10,432 nucleotides of DNA from UBA4660 sp002405435 (GTDB taxonomy: Bacteria > Bacteroidota > Bacteroidia > Flavobacteriales_D > Sanyastnellaceae): assembly GCA_036747335.1 (NCBI GenBank), contig DAIOCL010000093.1:1-10432 (forward strand). The letters run 5' to 3'. Below, one piece after another: positions 6,796 to 10,432 of this stretch. Position numbers and translations under genes: made by a program. The notes beneath the pieces were generated by a model that saw only the letters and a list, made by a program, of their open reading frames with translations, was not told where the DNA came from and did not search any database. Within the stretch, counting starts at the first letter, position 1, and each line of letters opens with the position of its first letter.

Positions 6796-6883
6796 GCGGA
6801 GGCCAAATGACCGGGCATCGACCCATTAATTCCTGTCCGGAAAAAGGCTATGCATTACTTTCCCCACCCCGATTGCACTCCCT

Positions 6884-8152
6884 GTGAAAAAGGTCCTGAT
6901 ATTCACTTACTACTGGCCTCCCGCAGGCGGGGTGTCTGTGCAGCGAATGCTCAAGCTCGTAAAATACCTGCCCGGGCATGGTTGGCTACCCGTAGTAATT
7001 ACCGTGAAAGACGGCGTGTACTACGCACTCGACCCTGATCTGCAACACCAGGTGCCCCCCGCAGTTACTGTGGTGCGCACGCGGTCGTTTGAGCCACTTC
7101 AGCTATATCGCCTCGCCTCGGGCCGAAAGGGCCAACTCGTTGCCAACATCGGAACAGACAAGAAGAAGAAATCGGCAATCACGCGGCTCTTCGAATATGT
7201 GCGGGCCAACTACCTGATTCCCGATGCAAGAAAATTCTGGAAACCGTTTGCGGTACGCGCTGCTGAATCGCTGCTTCGCCAGCAGCCGTTCGATGCCATG
7301 CTCACCACCGGACCACCCCACAGCACGCACCTGGTGGGGCTTTACCTGCACCGAAAATACGGACTGCCATGGCTGGCCGATTTTCGCGATCCCTGGGTAG
7401 ACATTTTTTATAACCGCTTTTTGCCGCGCTCCCGACGCAGCATGGACAAAGACCGGAGCCTGCAGCAAGCGGTGCTGGCTTCAGCAGACTGCATCACGGT
7501 AGTAGGCGATGGCATGCGCGAGAAGTACAGCGCGGAGGCCAAGAGGGTCGAAGTACTGCCCAACGGCTTTGATCCCGATGACTTTGCAGCACCTCAGCCG
7601 CGGAACGGGGAACAGTTCATCATCCGCTACATCGGAAGCTACCTCGATACCGAACATTGCGCCACCTTGTGGAAAGCACTGCGGGATACGGCACGGCCCG
7701 ACACAGTCATTGAAATGGTGGGAAGTATTCAGCCCGGGGCGCTTGAACGCCTGCATGCCGAAGCCCACGACCTGCCATGGTCACATATACCCCAGGTAAC
7801 GCACAGCGAGGCCCTGCAGCGTATGCAGTCGGCCCATCTGCTGCTGCTGTTGATTCCCGACGTTGAGCATAACCACGAAATACTCACGGGTAAACTCTTT
7901 GAATACATCGGCAGCGGAACCGAAATACTGGCCATTGGTCCTACGCAGGGAGATGCTGCGCGTGTACTCGCACAATGCGGCCGAAAACCCATGCTGGACT
8001 ATCAGGATACCGCGGGAATCACGCGACAACTCAGAGAAGCACAGCGTCATCCTGTTAACTTCCGCTATAACAACCCGCAACACTCTCCCTTCGACCGGAG
8101 ACACCAGTCGGCAAGACTCGCCGGCTGGCTGAGCGATATTTCAGCCCACTGA
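6884..8152 (+). CDS. GT4-type glycosyltransferase
   Basis: The 422-residue protein is a GT-B fold, retaining-type glycosyltransferase that transfers a sugar from a nucleotide donor, probably onto a cell-surface glycan or glycolipid. The acceptor and sugar cannot be told from sequence. The N-terminal acceptor domain begins KKVLIFTYYWPPAGG (2-16) and holds TTGPPHS (141-147) and DFRDPW (166-171), a common pattern in Bacteroidota members. The donor domain starts near IIRYIGSYL (246-254), after the NGFD turn (227-230). The E-x7-E motif is Glu332...Glu340 in HEILTGKLFEYIGSG. No signal peptide or membrane segment is present, so it acts at the cytoplasmic side. I use GTG 6884 because the ATG at 6850 is in another frame and no in-frame ATG lies nearer. 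It follows the nuclease gene by 88 bp and meets brkB tail to tail. Confidence 0.88.
   Translation: MKKVLIFTYYWPPAGGVSVQRMLKLVKYLPGHGWLPVVITVKDGVYYALDPDLQHQVPPAVTVVRTRSFEPLQLYRLASGRKGQLVANIGTDKKKKSAITRLFEYVRANYLIPDARKFWKPFAVRAAESLLRQQPFDAMLTTGPPHSTHLVGLYLHRKYGLPWLADFRDPWVDIFYNRFLPRSRRSMDKDRSLQQAVLASADCITVVGDGMREKYSAEAKRVEVLPNGFDPDDFAAPQPRNGEQFIIRYIGSYLDTEHCATLWKALRDTARPDTVIEMVGSIQPGALERLHAEAHDLPWSHIPQVTHSEALQRMQSAHLLLLLIPDVEHNHEILTGKLFEYIGSGTEILAIGPTQGDAARVLAQCGRKPMLDYQDTAGITRQLREAQRHPVNFRYNNPQHSPFDRRHQSARLAGWLSDISAH
8127..8146. repeat. Stem-loop at the convergent gene ends
   Basis: GGCTGA (8127-8132) pairs with TCAGCC (8141-8146) around an eight-base loop at the end of the glycosyltransferase gene. 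An outer CCGG pair (8121-8124 with 8157-8160) could extend it across both stop codons. There is no T-run on either strand. With only 8 bp between the convergent stops (8153-8160), this is the only candidate for a two-way transcript end. Confidence 0.25.
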
Positions 8153-8160
8153 TCCGCCGG

Positions 8161-9135
8161 TCATGCGTTTTCGCCGTCTCTGATTGTGTTGCGCACGATG
8201 ACGCGCGGTGTCGGTAAGCTCCTTTTGGCCTTGGCGATTGAAACGTTCAGCTCAAAGCCCAGCAGCAGGATGATGCAATTGAACTCCAGCCAGATAAGCA
8301 ACACGAGCAAGGTTCCCAGTGAACCGTATAGTTTGTTGTACTGAGAAAAATTATTGATGAAATAGGCAAAGCCCAGTGAAGCTAGCACAAAAAACAGCGT
8401 CGCAAAGGTTGCCCCCGTGTTGAAGTAGCGCAACTTTTTTCGCTTTGGCTTGCCTACCTGGTAAAGTGTGGAAATCACGGTGTACACAAGAAAAACCGAA
8501 ATGAGCCATTGAACCAGATTAAACAGCGGCCTGACGCCCTTGTCGCCCAGCACGCCTGATTCATGCAACCAGGTAAACAGGTTGTCGCTGAACACGATGA
8601 GCGATACAGCGATAATCATAAAAAGACCCAGTACGAAGATGAGTATGATCGATGCCAGTCGCATCATCCAGGGATTGCCACGCTCCTCAAGGTTGTAACT
8701 GGAATTGAAGCCTTCCAGTATCGCATTCACGCTGCTGGAAGCGTAATAGATGGTGAGCACAAAACCAACCGAAAGCAGCGTAGTATGCTTTTTGTTGATC
8801 AGGTCATCGAGGGTTTTTTCGAAAAGTGAAAACGTGTCGCCGGGAAAAACCGAACGCAGTCCGTCCATCATGTTCTCCTGAAAAGCAGGCACAGGGATGT
8901 AAGGAATCAGCGTCAGCAAGAGGATTATCCCGGGGAAAAAGGCCAGAAAAATGCGGAAGCTGATTGATGCGGCGCGCATGGATATGGCTCCCTTCATCAA
9001 ACCCTCAAGGAAGAAACGGGCCACGAAGCGAACCGACATGCCCTGAAAGCCCGGCAAACTGATCCGGTCAAAAAACGAGGACGTGGTCTTGTACCATTGC
9101 TGCTTTGCTATTTTCTTCCAAATGCCTGCGGCCAT
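8161..9135 (-). CDS. YihY/BrkB-family inner-membrane protein
   Basis: The 324-residue protein belongs to the YihY/virulence factor BrkB family, formerly mislabelled 'ribonuclease BN'. Members are inner-membrane proteins whose transport or envelope role is not settled. After an amphipathic N-terminus, six hydrophobic segments can be seen at about 55-80, 119-140, 158-182, 205-227, 239-262 and 270-297. The first holds the family pattern RAASISFRIFLAFFPGI, and the last holds YNKLYGSLGTLLVLLIWLEF with LLGFELN. The C-terminus is short and basic (AKAKRSLPTPRVIVRNTIRDG). ATG 9135 lies 6 bp after the nadC stop codon, so the two are certainly on one transcript and may be translationally coupled. nadC beside a YihY gene is an arrangement I recall from Bacteroidota. 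No biochemical link to NAD synthesis is implied. Confidence 0.92.
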   Translation of the reverse strand: MAAGIWKKIAKQQWYKTTSSFFDRISLPGFQGMSVRFVARFFLEGLMKGAISMRAASISFRIFLAFFPGIILLLTLIPYIPVPAFQENMMDGLRSVFPGDTFSLFEKTLDDLINKKHTTLLSVGFVLTIYYASSSVNAILEGFNSSYNLEERGNPWMMRLASIILIFVLGLFMIIAVSLIVFSDNLFTWLHESGVLGDKGVRPLFNLVQWLISVFLVYTVISTLYQVGKPKRKKLRYFNTGATFATLFFVLASLGFAYFINNFSQYNKLYGSLGTLLVLLIWLEFNCIILLLGFELNVSIAKAKRSLPTPRVIVRNTIRDGENA

Positions 9136-9141
9136 GATGTG

Positions 9142-9990
9142 CTATTTAATCGCTTTTAGGCTGAGGTCAAGGCTCACGGTTGAGTGGGTTAGCGCACCCA
9201 TCGATATGTAATCTACGCCTGCAAGGGCATACTCACGTACATTCTGCTCCGTTATGCCACCGCTGGCCTCTGTTTCACAGCGTCCGGCAATGAGCGCTAC
9301 CGCTTCTGCCACACGGGCCGGAATAAAGTTATCAAGCAATATGCGGAAGGCCACGTGAGCCCCGAGAATGATTTCGACGTCTTCCAGTGAACGCGCTTCC
9401 ACTTCAACCGGAACGGGTGAGGGCATGGTCTGCAGGTAACGTTTCACCTGATCAAGCGCCTGCTGCATGCCGCCTGCATAATCCACATGGTTGTCTTTGA
9501 CCAGAATCATATCAAACAAACCGAAGCGGTGGTTTTCTCCACCCCCCAACCTGACCGCCAGCTTCTCGAAATACCGGAAACCCGGCGTAGTTTTGCGGGT
9601 ATCCAGCACCTTGCAGGAAGTGCCCTCGAGCAATTGCTGCACCCGGTGTGTGCGCGTGGCAATGCCACTCATGCGCTGCATGATATTGAGCACCAAACGC
9701 TCTGCCGTAGTAATAGACCGGGCCGGACCGGCAATGGTAAAGGCCACATCGCCCGGGGCTACCGCATCGCCGTCTTGCACAGACGGAGCGAGCTGGATAT
9801 CCGGATCTACCAGTGCAAATACCCGGCGGGCCACATCAATGCCGGCAATGATGCCGTGATCTTTCACCAGCAAATGGGCCTTTCCGTAGGCCCCGGCAGG
9901 AATAGTCGCCAGCGAAGTATGGTCGCCGTCTCCGATGTCTTCGGCGAGCGCCCGGCGAATCACCTCTTCTGGAAATGACAAATAACTCAT
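9142..9990 (-). CDS. nadC: Nicotinate-nucleotide pyrophosphorylase (carboxylating), quinolinate phosphoribosyltransferase
   Basis: NadC converts quinolinate and PRPP to nicotinate mononucleotide with release of CO2, the last step of de novo pyridine-ring synthesis for NAD. The 282-residue product shows the active-site series ER (97-98), QRMSGIAT (105-112), DTRKTTPG (130-137), GGGENHR (149-155), LVKDNH (163-168), EVEAR (196-200), LLDNF (218-222) and EASGGI (241-246). It is complete. I chose ATG 9990 because the family starts only a few residues before the EEVIRRALAEDIGDGDHTS helix and is about 280 long. ATG 10062 in the same frame would add 24 residues without family resemblance. The gene lies between a DUF4783 gene (116 bp upstream) and a YihY gene (6 bp downstream), all on the minus strand. 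nadA and nadB are not in the window. Confidence 0.96.
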   Translation of the reverse strand: MSYLSFPEEVIRRALAEDIGDGDHTSLATIPAGAYGKAHLLVKDHGIIAGIDVARRVFALVDPDIQLAPSVQDGDAVAPGDVAFTIAGPARSITTAERLVLNIMQRMSGIATRTHRVQQLLEGTSCKVLDTRKTTPGFRYFEKLAVRLGGGENHRFGLFDMILVKDNHVDYAGGMQQALDQVKRYLQTMPSPVPVEVEARSLEDVEIILGAHVAFRILLDNFIPARVAEAVALIAGRCETEASGGITEQNVREYALAGVDYISMGALTHSTVSLDLSLKAIK

Positions 9991-10064
9991 ACCGTGCAAA
10001 GGAAAGAAAAAGCCGTGAGCCTGCGACGAGGCGAAATCAGGGAAGGCACTTTCAACGAACATGA

Positions 10065-10078
10065 ACCCTGTGCAGGGT
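10065..10078. promoter_or_regulatory. Inverted repeat in the nadC leader
   Basis: ACCCTG and CAGGGT are exact reverse complements separated by TG. The repeat sits 75 bp before ATG 9990, inside the 116-bp gap between the DUF4783 gene and nadC. A second compact inverted repeat, GGCGC-A-GCGCC (10084-10094), lies next to it. Either could be an operator or a weak mRNA structure after the DUF4783 gene. I match it to no known NAD regulator site. Confidence 0.25.
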
Positions 10079-10106
10079 GATGCGGCGCAGCGCCAGGCGG
10101 GTGACG

Positions 10107-10432
10107 TTAATAATTGTCCGGCGCTTCTATTTTCAGCTGCCTGATGACCATGGCCGAGGGCGTGCGCTTCATAAAAAAGGTAATCCGGAACGTTCCGAAG
10201 GTCGTCACCAGTTCACCAATGCGGTACTGGTCATCCATTTTGGAGTTGCCCTGGTGTTTGATGGTAAAACTCTTCACGCTGCCACGCGAAAAGAAAGTGC
10301 TAAGCACGCTTTTGGCCTCTGTCCTGGAATAGAGGTCTTCCTGGCCCGAGACGGAAAGTTCAACCTGCTCATTACAAAGCTGCGAAAGGGCTGCTGCATC
10401 ACCTTTTTTGATTGCATCTACAACAGCACTGG
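10107..10432 (-). CDS. DUF4783 domain protein, C-terminal 107 residues (cut by window end)
   Basis: The frame runs open to the right edge, so the start and any signal peptide lie outside. What remains reads from SAVVDAIKKGDAAALSQL to IEAPDNY. The pattern of an N-terminal helix with KKGDAAALSQL, then VELSVSGQEDLYSRTEAK, FFSRGSVKSFTIKHQGNSK, YRIGELVTTFGTFRITFF and a final IRQLKIE strand is that of DUF4783. These are small exported NTF2-like proteins of Bacteroidota with no known function. The part seen covers nearly the whole domain, which is usually about 130 residues including the signal peptide. It is the first gene of the visible minus-strand cluster with nadC and the YihY-family gene, matching gene order I recall in the phylum. 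The ATG at 10307 is internal to the domain and is not the start. Confidence 0.85.
   Translation of the reverse strand, partial: SAVVDAIKKGDAAALSQLCNEQVELSVSGQEDLYSRTEAKSVLSTFFSRGSVKSFTIKHQGNSKMDDQYRIGELVTTFGTFRITFFMKRTPSAMVIRQLKIEAPDNY

Noticed and set aside
9487..9978. Plus-strand 163-aa open frame
   Set aside because: It is opposite to nadC, which is unambiguous, and the translated product resembles nothing I know.

Overview
The window looks like an ordinary chromosomal stretch from a member of the Bacteroidota, with a GC content of roughly 55% by eye. The assignment rests on gene content and arrangement: a PpiD-like periplasmic foldase ending typical of the phylum, an AddB-like PD-(D/E)XK nuclease of the Bacteroidota type, a DUF4783 - nadC - yihY/brkB cluster, and several short secreted or unknown proteins of a kind I recognise mainly from that phylum. 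I cannot place it more finely. I see no mobile element, CRISPR array, rRNA or tRNA.

Left part (1-2668). On the + strand is the C-terminal part of a PpiD/SurA-like peptidyl-prolyl isomerase. Its reading frame is broken by an in-frame TGA at 26-28. Next comes a non-coding stretch (647-975) with a hairpin, a diverged 37-bp direct repeat pair enclosing another hairpin, and a clear minus-strand terminator at 923-951. That terminator ends a two-gene minus-strand unit: a lipoprotein of unknown function (1424-2311) followed by a small secreted protein of unknown function (976-1401). A second non-coding stretch (2312-2668) has three inverted-repeat structures and no gene.

Middle part (2669-8152). murB (minus; peptidoglycan precursor synthesis) lies downstream of a 92-aa protein of unknown function (minus). 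Divergent from that small gene, across 33 bp carrying a perfect 10-bp palindrome, is a 916-aa AddB-like nuclease subunit for double-strand-break processing (+). A GT4-type glycosyltransferase (+) follows it.

Right part (8153-10432). A minus-strand cluster meets the glycosyltransferase tail to tail with 8 bp between stop codons. In transcription order it is a DUF4783 protein (cut by the window end), nadC (NAD synthesis), and a YihY/BrkB-family membrane protein that starts 6 bp after nadC ends.

Nothing here convincingly forms a new defence or other multi-gene system. The points most worth checking are the in-frame TGA in the foldase gene, the missing last cysteine of the expected Fe-S motif in the AddB-like protein, the uncharacterised lipoprotein/secreted-protein pair, and the repeat/hairpin cluster at 762-862.
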